A stretch of 40,182 nucleotides of DNA. Source: a virus. The stretch lies in IMG/VR virus record IMGVR_UViG_3300025655_004161, positions 1-40,182 of that record; one strand, 5' to 3'. Position numbers and translations under genes: made by a program. Every line of letters begins with the position of its first letter. Within the stretch, counting starts at the first letter, position 1. Of the stretch, positions 21,794 through 29,543 are shown piece by piece. The notes beneath the pieces are model-generated. The model searched no databases, had not been told where the DNA came from, and saw nothing but the letters and a program-made list of their open reading frames with translations.

Positions 21794-22294
21794 TTACCAA
21801 GCGTTACCAAACACCTTAGCGTAACCAGACACCTCAGTGTTACCGGACACCTCAGCGTTACCGGACACCCAAGCATCATCAGACACCATAGCGTCACCAG
21901 ACACCCTAGCGTAACCAGTCACCATAGCGTAATCAGACACCCTAGCGTAATCAGACACCACAGCGCGACCAGACACCCTAGCGTAACCAGACACCCTAGC
22001 GTAACCAGTCACCATAACGTAATCAGACACCTTAGCGTGACCAGTCACCACAGCGTCACCAGACACCACAGCGTTACCAGCCACCCTAGCGTCACCAGAC
22101 ACCACAGCGTTACCAGACACCATAGCGTCACCAAACACCTCAGCATCACCAGACACCCTAGCGTTATCAGACACCCTAGCGTTAGACCCAACATAGGCGG
22201 TCTCAGAAACAGTGGCGGTATCAGCGACCCACCCACCACCATTAGAATGCTGGTGAGCGGGGACCAGGCCGTTGCCAAAATCAAAAGTAGTCAT
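21794..22294 (-). CDS. Left-handed beta-helix (hexapeptide-repeat) protein, copy E
   Basis: This is the promoter-proximal copy: ATG 22294 after GAAGGAGTGAATGAA, about 30 bases downstream of the TATAAT box. The product has the common head, with AYVGSNAR in place of AYVGPNA, and about 21 hexapeptides. It ends KVFGNAW. A sigma-70-like promoter rather than a late promoter suggests early expression, which argues against a purely virion role. Confidence 0.8.
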   Translation of the reverse strand: MTTFDFGNGLVPAHQHSNGGGWVADTATVSETAYVGSNARVSDNARVSGDAEVFGDAMVSGNAVVSGDARVAGNAVVSGDAVVTGHAKVSDYVMVTGYARVSGYARVSGRAVVSDYARVSDYAMVTGYARVSGDAMVSDDAWVSGNAEVSGNTEVSGYAKVFGNAW

Positions 22295-22322
22295 TTCATT
22301 CACTCCTTCATCAACTATAGTT

Positions 22323-22350
22323 ATTATACCATAGCTGAATTAAATGTCAA
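22323..22350 (-). promoter_or_regulatory. Sigma-70-like promoter of the beta-helix operon
   Basis: TTGACA (22350-22345), 16-base spacer, TATAAT (22328-22323). The next 30 bases lead into GATGAAGGAG and copy E. The 22304-22446 gap otherwise holds only an out-of-frame coding-like stretch (MNYGFVSMSGDSIW..., 22415-22341), possibly a gene remnant. Confidence 0.8.
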
Positions 22351-22446
22351 CGGTTTTTTTCTTTTTTACCATCGACCAGATGGAATCGCCTGACATGGAA
22401 ACAAATCCATAGTTCATAGGATAGAGACGGAATTCCTCTTCAGATC

Positions 22447-22620
22447 CTAGTTTGCCTCCACCGAAGCGACCTTCAAGGTCACAGATTCGATTTCCTTGTC
22501 GATCCAACGACCGCCGACCAGAACATGGGTCTCGATACCGAGATTATCGAGAAGATCGGCCCACGTCATGCCAATCTGGTTGTTAGCAAAATCGGACTCA
22601 TAAAGGATTACTGTCTTCAT
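22447..22620 (-). CDS. Small hypothetical protein, 57 aa
   Basis: GAAGGAGTGAACAAG precedes ATG 22620. The product MKTVILYESDFANNQIGMTW looks like a small alpha/beta protein with VLVGGRWIDKEIESVTLKV near the end. A consensus promoter lies 30 bases upstream. Probably early; function unknown. Confidence 0.6.
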   Translation of the reverse strand: MKTVILYESDFANNQIGMTWADLLDNLGIETHVLVGGRWIDKEIESVTLKVASVEAN

Positions 22621-22646
22621 CTTGTTCACTCCTTCATTCATCATGT

Positions 22647-22895
22647 TTATATAATACCAGGAATTTTATTTTTGTCAACAACTTTTTTTGTTGTGATATA
22701 AAATTTTTGGTCTTTGTCAAAATCGTAGGTCCATCTCAATCCAGGACCCCATGGTGTATCTATTCCCTTCCAATTCATATCTTTGAGAAACTGCTGTAAC
22801 TCAACACGACCACCATATCTCGTATCGATATAATCTATAAACTCATCACACCAGGGATCGTCTGGTTTGACGTATCCCGCTCGGCCATCTTCCAT
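22647..22895 (-). CDS. Small hypothetical protein, 82 aa
   Basis: The product (MEDGRAGYVKPDDPWCDEF...) is acidic and aromatic, with GVELQ-like helix RVELQQFLKDMNWKGID and WGPGLRWTYDFDKDQKFYI. The C-terminus (KKVVDKNKIPGII) is encoded across the promoter at 22651-22678. The ribosome-binding site is weak (TGGA), so the gene may be a relic or start elsewhere. Confidence 0.5.
   Translation of the reverse strand: MEDGRAGYVKPDDPWCDEFIDYIDTRYGGRVELQQFLKDMNWKGIDTPWGPGLRWTYDFDKDQKFYITTKKVVDKNKIPGII
22651..22678 (-). promoter_or_regulatory. Sigma-70-like promoter, near-copy of the ribozyme promoter
   Basis: TTGACA (22678-22673), 16-base spacer, TATTAT (22656-22651). From the -35 through the ACATGATGAA leader it matches 11411-11457 apart from one missing T, so the promoter-leader module has been duplicated 11 kb apart. 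Confidence 0.75.
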
Positions 22896-22980
22896 CAATC
22901 CAGGTCAACTCATTGCTCCAAGAACCCAGGGTAAACAAGACTATAGAAAAAGCCTTAATAACCCTCTAAACAAACTATAA

Positions 22981-23970
22981 TTACTTTTCATGGTCTAATA
23001 GGGATTTTAATAATCCCTCCCATTCTTGTGCTCGTAGATCCCAGCTATAGAATGTGTTTGTGTAGAGTTTCTGAAACTGCAATTTTGTTTGCATATCTTC
23101 CTCCCAATATGATTCTATAGCCGCATTTAGAACTTGGTAGAACATATGAGCGTGTTGATTCTTATCCTCATCAAATGGATACATAAGAGAAAAGTTAGAA
23201 GTAGTTTCTGGAAGTGCAGCTAGAGATGGACAAACTACGCAACAACCGGCACTCATCGCTTCAATCGCAGCAATACAAGAAGTTTCTTGCCATGTGCTGG
23301 GGTATGCAAAAATGTGTGCTTTTTGTAATGCTTCTCTTACTTCTTGATTGGATACAGTTCCATGGTATGTGATATGTTCATGATCACGACAAATTTGAAA
23401 TAATTGTTCAAATGGTTCATCTCTCTGTGGCCATCCATAGATATTAAAAGATGAATATACATCTAGATGAACTCTATCGCCCCATTTTTCAGATAGTTTC
23501 TGATAAACAGCTAACAACACATCAAGACCACGGTGTGGTGTAGTGTGATAGATAAGTCTCAATGGACCTTCTTTTGATTTTTCGTGAGTAGGAATAGGTT
23601 CAATAGCGTTTCTAATAACAATAGAATCGCTATAGGGGACACCTAAAACTTTATGATAAGTTGTAAATTGCCAGTGGGATACAAAAACAAGTCGTCTGAA
23701 TCTGCTTCGGTTTTCACTATCACTGAGGTGCCTGGCCTCAGGGTCTTCTGCCAAATCATGCAACCAGAGAATAGGAAGACGATTAGGATCAATATTCCTA
23801 ACTCTAGATGGAATAATTTGGAATCTATCTAACAACTCCTTTGACAACTTTGAATACAATGCATGTTGCATCATCTCTGTGCCACCCATAGCATTTCTAT
23901 TCAATTCGTTTGTCTCAATACCAATAGAATTGTTTAACTCGCTTTCATTCATAATTACTTTTAACGACAT
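22981..23970 (-). CDS. Glycosyltransferase family 4 (GT-B)
   Basis: The 329-aa protein has the N-terminal NAMGGTEMMQHALY motif, VFVSHWQ (about 95-101), the start of the second Rossmann domain GPLRLIYHTTPHRGLDVLL, HGTVSNQEVREALQKAHIFAYPS and ETSCIAAIEAMSAGCCVV, where the E-x7-E motif of GT4 binds the nucleotide sugar. It would transfer a sugar in the cytoplasm to a glycan or protein; the acceptor is unknown. It stands apart from the glycan cassette, next to small genes. Confidence 0.88.
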   Translation of the reverse strand: MSLKVIMNESELNNSIGIETNELNRNAMGGTEMMQHALYSKLSKELLDRFQIIPSRVRNIDPNRLPILWLHDLAEDPEARHLSDSENRSRFRRLVFVSHWQFTTYHKVLGVPYSDSIVIRNAIEPIPTHEKSKEGPLRLIYHTTPHRGLDVLLAVYQKLSEKWGDRVHLDVYSSFNIYGWPQRDEPFEQLFQICRDHEHITYHGTVSNQEVREALQKAHIFAYPSTWQETSCIAAIEAMSAGCCVVCPSLAALPETTSNFSLMYPFDEDKNQHAHMFYQVLNAAIESYWEEDMQTKLQFQKLYTNTFYSWDLRAQEWEGLLKSLLDHEK

Positions 23971-23982
23971 TCTTAAAAACCT

Positions 23983-24144
23983 TTAATCAGTATAATAATC
24001 TTTGTGATATGGACAATTTAATCTATGACAATTATCTAATGTAGATGTAATAGCAGGTCTTTGACATTCTTCACAGATTTCGTTTTTTCTTGGTACATAA
24101 ATTTCATCTATAAAATCTGGGTAATAATCTCTTCTATCTGACAT
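23983..24144 (-). CDS. Small zinc-ribbon-like protein, 53 aa
   Basis: GGAGGATATT precedes ATG 24144. The product MSDRRDYYPDFIDEIYVPR is followed by CEECQRP and CHRLNCPYH, a four-Cys plus His set that could hold one zinc. Phage zinc ribbons of this size often contact host RNA polymerase or other proteins, but nothing here shows the partner. Confidence 0.65.
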   Translation of the reverse strand: MSDRRDYYPDFIDEIYVPRKNEICEECQRPAITSTLDNCHRLNCPYHKDYYTD

Positions 24145-24170
24145 AATATCCTCCATATTATCATATTAGT

Positions 24171-24494
24171 TTATACTTCAAATTCTTCAAATTTCTCCCA
24201 ATCCGCCCAATTTTTTAGACTATCCCAACGAAAGGATCGCCAACCCATATTATCTAGATCATATACTGGACGTACTTCTGCCGTCTTTAAAACACCTTCG
24301 CCTGAAGGTTGATGTTCTGATGGAATCATATCTTCCTTTAGAGTAGCCTTCATTACACGATATTCACCACTTTTCTTAGTAAACTCAAGACGAACTACAC
24401 TTGTACGTAAAGCATGAACCAACAAATCACGATCAAATTCTTGCATTTTAACGGCATCGATAAGATTATCTGATTTTGTAAAATAATTGGTCAT
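24171..24494 (-). CDS. WYL_2-type, Sm-like SH3 beta-barrel protein
   Basis: GAGGAGGAACAA precedes ATG 24494. After a helical N-terminus, LVHALRTSVVRLEFTKKSGE and RVMKATLKEDMIP, then WRSFRWDSL, match a phage family with an SH3/Sm-like barrel (VxFTKxxGExRxMxxTL...IP...WRSFR). Roles in nucleic-acid or polymerase binding are suggested for such folds; the exact role is unknown. It lies 10 bases after glutaredoxin. Confidence 0.7.
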   Translation of the reverse strand: MTNYFTKSDNLIDAVKMQEFDRDLLVHALRTSVVRLEFTKKSGEYRVMKATLKEDMIPSEHQPSGEGVLKTAEVRPVYDLDNMGWRSFRWDSLKNWADWEKFEEFEV

Positions 24495-24504
24495 TTGTTC
24501 CTCC

Positions 24505-24759
24505 TCAACTCCAACTATAATGATTATCAATCCAATCACAGAACTCATCATATCCGCCAATATGTTTATCGTTAATGAAGATCTGTGGAACAGTTTTTAC
24601 ATCTGGCACTCTTTTTTTCAATTCGTTTTTCCAAACCTCTCTTTCAGAAATATTATACTCAACATATTCAGGAAACATTTCATGTTTACTTAGATAAAGA
24701 GTTTTTGCTCTTGTACAATAAGAGCATCCATTTTGTGTATATATTTCTAGCTTTGTCAT
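24505..24759 (-). CDS. grx: Glutaredoxin
   Basis: The 84-aa thioredoxin-fold protein has the redox motif CSYC (Cys12-Cys15), the cis-Pro segment TVPQIFIND (about 56-64) and HIGGYDEF (about 66-73). All are diagnostic for glutaredoxin. It can supply electrons to ribonucleotide reductase, and a class II RNR with a C-terminal Cys pair is encoded at 35.3 kb. Its ATG overlaps the previous stop (ATGA). Confidence 0.93.
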   Translation of the reverse strand: MTKLEIYTQNGCSYCTRAKTLYLSKHEMFPEYVEYNISEREVWKNELKKRVPDVKTVPQIFINDKHIGGYDEFCDWIDNHYSWS

Positions 24760-25028
24760 GTCGTACTAACCGCCATTCGAAAATCTCTCTTTGGATCTCC
24801 AAACAAGTCATTAGTACGAACACGAATATGGCGTTTGTTTGTTTCCTTCGTATTTGGATTAGGAATCGTAATCCAAGGATTCTCTAAACGTCGCCACGCC
24901 TTCATAATATTATCCAATCGTTCCAATCGCGTAATATCACGTCTAACCGACTTTACAGTAGACCTGTTAACGTTTGGACGTTCACCATTAGATACGTAAT
25001 GTTTACCTGAAGCCTTCTTCTTACCCAA
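24756..25028 (-). CDS. Basic phage protein of unknown function, 90 aa
   Basis: The start is TTG at 25028 with AAAGGAAACTGAA upstream; no earlier ATG fits. The product is basic (MGKKKASGKHYVSNGERPNVN), with VKSVRRDITRLERLDNIMKAWRR, and could bind nucleic acid. Overlap with glutaredoxin implies coupling. No family is recognised. Confidence 0.6.
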   Translation of the reverse strand: MGKKKASGKHYVSNGERPNVNRSTVKSVRRDITRLERLDNIMKAWRRLENPWITIPNPNTKETNKRHIRVRTNDLFGDPKRDFRMAVSTT

Positions 25029-25040
25029 TTCAGTTTCCTT

Positions 25041-25295
25041 TCATAAATGATTTAGTTGTCGTAAAATACGTTCTTTGTTTAGTGCTCTTAGTTTCACTTC
25101 CCACTTTGCTGCTTGTTCTCTGTAGTATATATGGGCGTATCTCCATGAAGAGTTTGGAGCTTCTAACAGACATTTAGCTTGCATTGGTTCAACCCAATGT
25201 ACGTCTGTTTCATCATGATTTATAAGAGGGATCGTTCCACCATTGAGGTACGGATCTGTTTGTCCACTTTGCGAAACTTGCTTTTTCTCCGACAT
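25041..25295 (-). CDS. Small hypothetical protein, 84 aa
   Basis: TAGGAGTTATT precedes ATG 25295 (MSEKKQVSQSGQTDPYLNGG). The C-terminal half is helical and basic (YREQAAKWEVKLRALNKERI). The first 83 bases overlap the end of the next gene upstream in another frame, an unusually long overlap for this genome, but the ribosome-binding site supports it. Confidence 0.55.
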   Translation of the reverse strand: MSEKKQVSQSGQTDPYLNGGTIPLINHDETDVHWVEPMQAKCLLEAPNSSWRYAHIYYREQAAKWEVKLRALNKERILRQLNHL

Positions 25296-25767
25296 AATAA
25301 CTCCTATAGGCATCTACAAAATGAGAACTTCTATATTTATCTGGCATTGCTTGCGGAATGGGTGTAAACCTAGCTCGCTGAATATTATTTGGTACATGAG
25401 ACAGTATATCAACAAGTTTTTCTTCTGTCAAATGTTTTTTGTGATATCGATATGTATATTCACTACACAGGGCTTCAAAGTGACATTGTAACCAAATGTA
25501 ATTATTGTTACATTCACGTGCCCATATCGCAGAAGGATGATTGACATGTGATGCTTTGTAGAGACTAGATTCTAAATTATGATTAGGATGTCGCCATCGT
25601 TTGATAGACCTACCGTTAGCAGTCTTATCGGTATATTGTTCGCCATCTAGAATACGATGTGCTGTTGATAGAAGTTGTGCAGTTTCCACAATCATCTTGA
25701 CAACATGTTTATCACACATCATCTGTGCTGATTCTTCAGGACACATTGACAGAGCAAAAATATTCAT
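25213..25767 (-). CDS. Conserved phage protein of unknown function, 184 aa
   Basis: The pattern MNIFALSMCPEESAQMMCDKH, VKMIVETAQLLSTAH, HPSAIWARECNNNYIWL and FAKWTNRSVPQWW is one I recall from many T4-like marine phages, always without a known role. Conserved His, Cys and Trp residues suggest an enzyme or metal protein. Its ATG overlaps the upstream stop (ATGA). Confidence 0.75.
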   Translation of the reverse strand: MNIFALSMCPEESAQMMCDKHVVKMIVETAQLLSTAHRILDGEQYTDKTANGRSIKRWRHPNHNLESSLYKASHVNHPSAIWARECNNNYIWLQCHFEALCSEYTYRYHKKHLTEEKLVDILSHVPNNIQRARFTPIPQAMPDKYRSSHFVDAYRSYYVGEKASFAKWTNRSVPQWWNDPSYKS

Positions 25768-25955
25768 CGGTATTCACACCATGCATCAATATGGTTATAG
25801 GTATACTCTTCACCATTACGATAGAACTTACCAGGATTGTTCTTGATAGATTCAGCGGCGATAGTGCAATCTCGGTAAGAAGATGTTTCTTGTTCGTATC
25901 TAATATCACCGGCAAGACCGCCAAATGAGGTTAAAATGATCAGAAAAACTTTCAT
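25764..25955 (-). CDS. Small exported or membrane-associated protein, 63 aa
   Basis: AAAGGAG precedes ATG 25955. MKVFLIILTSFGGLAG is a short hydrophobic N-terminus; two Cys in the remainder (SYRDCTIAAE, DAWCEYR) suggest a secreted peptide. The segment LAGDIRYEQ is encoded by a 26-bp repeat also present in the next gene upstream, so the N-terminus may be a recombination product. Confidence 0.6.
   Translation of the reverse strand: MKVFLIILTSFGGLAGDIRYEQETSSYRDCTIAAESIKNNPGKFYRNGEEYTYNHIDAWCEYR
25891..25916. repeat. 26-bp direct repeat, copy 1
   Basis: The sequence is identical to 26191-26216, exactly 300 bp apart, and encodes LAGDIRYEQ in the same frame in two adjacent, otherwise unrelated genes. 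Confidence 0.9.
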
Positions 25956-25970
25956 TGGTCAACTCCTTTA

Positions 25971-26258
25971 CTAATGTAACGTTTTGTTAGTTGTAGTAGG
26001 AACATTGAACTTCTTTACATGACGTTTGCTTGCCACGATACCTTCTACTATATCATCAAATCCGTCTTCTGTCAACATTGTTTTGTATATACTCAATGCT
26101 TGGGTTAACATTACACCTGCAACTATAAGACCATTACCATTACAATTATCAATGTGTTTTACTGTATTATCAAGTACCTCGTTGTATACCTGTTCGTATC
26201 TAATATCACCGGCAAGGTCGTATATTTGTTTCAGTAATTTTTCATCAATATCAGTCAT
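25971..26258 (-). CDS. Small hypothetical protein, 95 aa
   Basis: The product begins MTDIDEKLLKQIYDLAGDIRYEQ and continues with helices containing NGNGLIVAGVMLTQALSIYK. It is cytoplasmic by composition. The ATG overlaps the HAD gene stop (ATGA). No domain is recognised. It carries copy 2 of the 26-bp repeat near its start. Confidence 0.6.
   Translation of the reverse strand: MTDIDEKLLKQIYDLAGDIRYEQVYNEVLDNTVKHIDNCNGNGLIVAGVMLTQALSIYKTMLTEDGFDDIVEGIVASKRHVKKFNVPTTTNKTLH
26191..26216. repeat. 26-bp direct repeat, copy 2
   Basis: Partner of 25891-25916. Since the encoded peptide fits the helical context of this gene better, this copy may be the donor. Confidence 0.85.
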
Positions 26259-26842
26259 GATGTAACTACCCTTTCATAAATTTCTTTCCAGTTTTTGACG
26301 ATTGGATATGAAAGATTCTTTTCATTCATATTGAAACCATGTTCTACTAGAAGAGGTTTCATACCAACATCAAAGCCATCGTCTGCATTCTCTACCTTAT
26401 CTTCAATCCAGACATATCCTGAATCTTCGTAGTGTTCTTTAAGATACTTATCTTTTCGAGCACCAGTAGCAAGACAGACGATATTACGAAAAGTGTTCTC
26501 GCCGAAAACCTTCTTAAGATTCCGTTCACGTAGCATTGCAGCATGTTTATCAGTAGAGAGACTGGTTACAACATCAAAGACATATCCATGTTCTTCATGG
26601 AGTCGCTTGACGTACCAAACGGCATCTCGAAGGGCTGGTAGAAAACCAATTGCAGCAGATTGATTGAATTCTGCTATAAAACTCTTACCTTGTTGTTTTG
26701 TGAGACCATATCGAGATCCAATCTCATAATGGAGGTCAGAGTCCGGACCCTTAAAGAATCCACGTTCATTCATCCAACAATCAAAAGCGTACTCCCAATT
26801 CAGAAGTACACCGTCGCAATCAGCGACAATTATCTTTTCCAT
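26255..26842 (-). CDS. HAD-superfamily phosphatase, probable 5'-nucleotidase
   Basis: The 195-aa protein has HAD motif I as DCDGVLLNWE (about 8-17; nucleophile Asp and general acid Asp), motif II in DVVTSLS, motif III Lys in GARKDKYL and motif IV VWIEDKVENADDG. The architecture matches phage 5'(3')-deoxyribonucleotidase-like enzymes (NT5C type). It could recycle nucleotides or control dNTP pools. A consensus promoter lies about 75 bases upstream. Substrate is inferred from the family. Confidence 0.82.
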   Translation of the reverse strand: MEKIIVADCDGVLLNWEYAFDCWMNERGFFKGPDSDLHYEIGSRYGLTKQQGKSFIAEFNQSAAIGFLPALRDAVWYVKRLHEEHGYVFDVVTSLSTDKHAAMLRERNLKKVFGENTFRNIVCLATGARKDKYLKEHYEDSGYVWIEDKVENADDGFDVGMKPLLVEHGFNMNEKNLSYPIVKNWKEIYERVVTS

Positions 26843-26914
26843 TATACTACCTTTATATATTTCCCAAACAGTCGTTTCATAAGATAGATCTCCATAGAAA
26901 CTGAACTCATTTAC

Positions 26915-26943
26915 ATTATAGTACCATGCTGATTAAATGTCAA
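26915..26943 (-). promoter_or_regulatory. Sigma-70-like promoter of the HAD gene unit
   Basis: TTGACA (26943-26938), 17-base spacer, TATAAT (26920-26915). It separates the glycan cassette upstream from the small-gene unit downstream. Confidence 0.8.
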
Positions 26944-27908
26944 CAGAAATTTTTTAATTTTTTAAAACTTTCTGGATTGGTATAATCGTAATGAGTGTCA
27001 TACCAAGTGTGAATGAATTTATTGTATCTTTCAAAATTAACCCAATCAGTGTTATAAGCATTAGATAACGAATAACGATATTCTTTAGGATTTACCTTCC
27101 ATGTGACGGTATCATAATCCGTCCTACCAAATGTGACAACTTTCTTGCCGGCTAAGATAGATTCTAACCCCACACCACTGTTTACAGTCACAACCATTTC
27201 ACTATTTTTTATCAAATCAAAGATGTTGAAATTATCTACCCAAACACAGTTATAACGATTAGCAACTTTTTTTATAGATTCCATAGAACCTGGATTGACA
27301 GGATGACCTTTGATAACAACCTTCTTAGCAGTCGTTGAAGCCCAATCTAGGGTCATTTCCAAAGCTTCTTCTACTTTCACGTCACTATGATATATGATAG
27401 TCTCATCGTGTGGTATTTGACAAGGAAAGAACACATATGGTTTGAAAGATAAAGCTGTATCGTTTGAACTGGGTTGATCAAACTTTGTCTCGCCAGAATT
27501 AACTCTATCAAATAAATGATGTCTTTCAGTATTCTTACTAAGATTTTCTATAGGATAAAATGAAGCGGTAGCGCACCAACCTTTACTATCAATAGAAAAG
27601 ATATGTGGTATAACCATCTGCATATAATATCTAACACGATTATCTAACCACCAAGTTTGTTCCATCTTGTGTGGTATATAATAAACATCAGCGTCTTTGC
27701 TGTGTTCTTTTACAAATTCAGTCGTAATCTGCCACAAAGGAACTTCAATAACTCTTACGTCGTCTTTTAAAACATCATGAGCATTATAAAGTTGTTCAAT
27801 AAACTTTATCCAATGGACTCGTATTGGAGCAATAGGTCCTCTTTGTTCTGGAACAGGACCTTCTTTAAACATAACGTCTAGTCTAGGCATGTATATGTCA
27901 ACTTGCAC
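26940..27908 (-). CDS. Capsule polysaccharide biosynthesis protein, KpsC/KpsS-like
   Basis: The start is GTG 27908 after GAGGAACGC. The 322-aa protein has a C-terminal Caps_synth signature: KKVVIKGHPVNPG (about 191-203), then VVTVNSGVGLESILAGKKVV and TFGRTDYD. In bacteria KpsC and KpsS are Kdo-transferases that build the linker on lipid for capsule export. With kdsA also in this phage, Kdo transfer is an attractive but unproven link. It is the last gene of the glycan cassette. Confidence 0.75.
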   Translation of the reverse strand: MQVDIYMPRLDVMFKEGPVPEQRGPIAPIRVHWIKFIEQLYNAHDVLKDDVRVIEVPLWQITTEFVKEHSKDADVYYIPHKMEQTWWLDNRVRYYMQMVIPHIFSIDSKGWCATASFYPIENLSKNTERHHLFDRVNSGETKFDQPSSNDTALSFKPYVFFPCQIPHDETIIYHSDVKVEEALEMTLDWASTTAKKVVIKGHPVNPGSMESIKKVANRYNCVWVDNFNIFDLIKNSEMVVTVNSGVGLESILAGKKVVTFGRTDYDTVTWKVNPKEYRYSLSNAYNTDWVNFERYNKFIHTWYDTHYDYTNPESFKKLKNFC

Positions 27909-28581
27909 TTTTGCGTTCCTCTAGATAGTTTTTTTGATTTTTTCGATTACCTTTGCCGGACCAGATGATACTGTCTTCATTAAACTCCCAATCAATATAC
28001 TTAGAGGGCATCTGAACAAACTTCAAGTTTTTTATATTTTGATGAACTTTCCACAAAATGACTTGATCCATAAACCAAATACAACCATGCTTTTTGATAT
28101 TTTCCATGAGATTATGTGCCACAGTATCAATGAAACTATAACCAGACTTTCTCAGATACATAGCCCCAGCAGCTACATGGGTTCCCTCATTTTCCCATCC
28201 TACTGTTCCTGGTAACGGATCTCTTGTGAAAATTGAATAATCGCAATTTTTAAAATCGTCCCAATCAATAGGTTTTCTTAGAAATCCATCAATATCAACA
28301 ATCAACATTTCAGAAACATTGTCTTGTCTAATTATATCAGTAGCAACGATAAATCTAGAACAAGCATACATCATGCGATCTTTTGGTTCAATGTCACTAA
28401 AACTAAAATGACATCCGATATGCCAATCAAAAGAATTCTGATTTAAAATCTCTTGTTTCGTTTCTTCGTCACAAAGAATATGAATCCAAGGTGTTTCGCC
28501 ATTCTTTATCGCACTCTTAGCAAACGCCTCTCCATGTTCTTTTAAATAGATGGGATCACAACAGGCGAAAACAATTTTCAT
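27898..28581 (-). CDS. Glycosyltransferase-like protein with GT-A-type DxD
   Basis: The 227-aa protein begins MKIVFACCDPIYLKEHGEAF and contains MLIVDIDGFLRKP (about 92-104), a DxD-like metal site, followed by AAGAMYLRKSGYSFID and WFMDQVILW (D-Q motif typical of GT8-type enzymes). It overlaps gmd by 4 bases and the KpsC/S-like gene by 11. Donor and acceptor are unknown. Confidence 0.65.
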   Translation of the reverse strand: MKIVFACCDPIYLKEHGEAFAKSAIKNGETPWIHILCDEETKQEILNQNSFDWHIGCHFSFSDIEPKDRMMYACSRFIVATDIIRQDNVSEMLIVDIDGFLRKPIDWDDFKNCDYSIFTRDPLPGTVGWENEGTHVAAGAMYLRKSGYSFIDTVAHNLMENIKKHGCIWFMDQVILWKVHQNIKNLKFVQMPSKYIDWEFNEDSIIWSGKGNRKNQKNYLEERKSAS

Positions 28582-29543
28582 GTTTTACCCATCCAATATT
28601 CTATCATCTCTTCTAACATTAACTCAAAAGTATAATTAGGTTTCCAATTTAGTATCTTTCTAGTTTTTTCTGAATCACCACAGAGATATTTCAATTCTTC
28701 TGGTCTCATATATTTTGGATTTTGTACTACAAAGTCTTCATAATTTAAATCTAGTCGGCCAAAGACATATTCACACATTTGTCGGACAGTATAGGATTTA
28801 CCAGTTGCTACAATCCAATCGTCTGGATCACTATGATTAATAATTTTGTGCATTGCTCTAACATAATCAGAACTATGACCCCAATCACGACTGCTATCCA
28901 TATTACCCATCTCAAGTTTATTGAGTTTGTTTTTCTTGATTAGAACAGCGTTCTTCACAACTTTATTCGTTACAAAGTTTGTTCCACGTCTAGGAGATTC
29001 GTGATTGAATAAAATTCCGTTACAAGCATGCATATTATATCCGTGTCTATAATGTCTTACAAGATTATAACCAAGAACTTTAGAACAGCCGTATGGACTG
29101 ACAGGATTCATTGGTGTTGTTAGTCTTTGAAACCCGTCCTCATCTACACTGTTACCAAACATTTCACTAGAAGATGCTTGATAAAACTTTGCTTCTGGGC
29201 AGAGTTTACTAGTAATCTCTAGCATATTTAAAACGCCTAGAGAATTTGTTTTAATAGTAAAAGAGGGGATGTCAGAAGAAATCCTAACTTGACTCATAGC
29301 AGCCAAATTATAGATTTCATCTGGTTTAATTTTATTAACGATATCATATAATGAGTGTACATCTAATAGATCGCCGTAATGAAGACCGGCAATTTTATCA
29401 GAGAATTTTTCTAATCTTGCGCTTTGATTTTCTGCTACACTATGTCTACGGACAATACCATGTACTTCGTAATCAAGACTTAAAAGATATTCTGTAAGAT
29501 AAGATCCGTCTTGTCCACTAATACCTGTAATTAACGCTTTCAT
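28578..29543 (-). CDS. gmd: GDP-mannose 4,6-dehydratase
   Basis: This enzyme makes GDP-4-keto-6-deoxymannose, precursor of GDP-fucose, rhamnose and perosamine. The 321-aa protein has the NAD(P)-binding GITGISGQDGSYLTEYL (6-22), YNLAAMSQV (about 79-87), the catalytic SSSEMFG (about 124-130) and YGCSKxxxY (about 150-158), plus SPRRGTNFVT. It is about 20-40 residues shorter than bacterial Gmd, mostly at the end. It is coupled to a DegT-like gene, suggesting a 4-amino sugar such as perosamine, or fucose. Confidence 0.93.
   Translation of the reverse strand: MKALITGISGQDGSYLTEYLLSLDYEVHGIVRRHSVAENQSARLEKFSDKIAGLHYGDLLDVHSLYDIVNKIKPDEIYNLAAMSQVRISSDIPSFTIKTNSLGVLNMLEITSKLCPEAKFYQASSSEMFGNSVDEDGFQRLTTPMNPVSPYGCSKVLGYNLVRHYRHGYNMHACNGILFNHESPRRGTNFVTNKVVKNAVLIKKNKLNKLEMGNMDSSRDWGHSSDYVRAMHKIINHSDPDDWIVATGKSYTVRQMCEYVFGRLDLNYEDFVVQNPKYMRPEELKYLCGDSEKTRKILNWKPNYTFELMLEEMIEYWMGKT

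Larger units (their letters stand above)
19486..22200. repeat. 18-bp coding minisatellite spanning five genes
   Basis: Variants of ACCAGACACCCTAGCGTA repeat in register for most of 2.7 kb, broken only by five conserved blocks of about 130 bp that encode the head and leader of each gene. Each unit encodes one hexapeptide. Differences are concentrated at two or three positions per unit, as expected for repeat-number change plus point variation under structural constraint. Confidence 0.9.

Noticed and set aside
19486-22200. CRISPR-like array
   Set aside because: The units are 18 bp, contiguous and coding, with no unique spacers and no cas genes.
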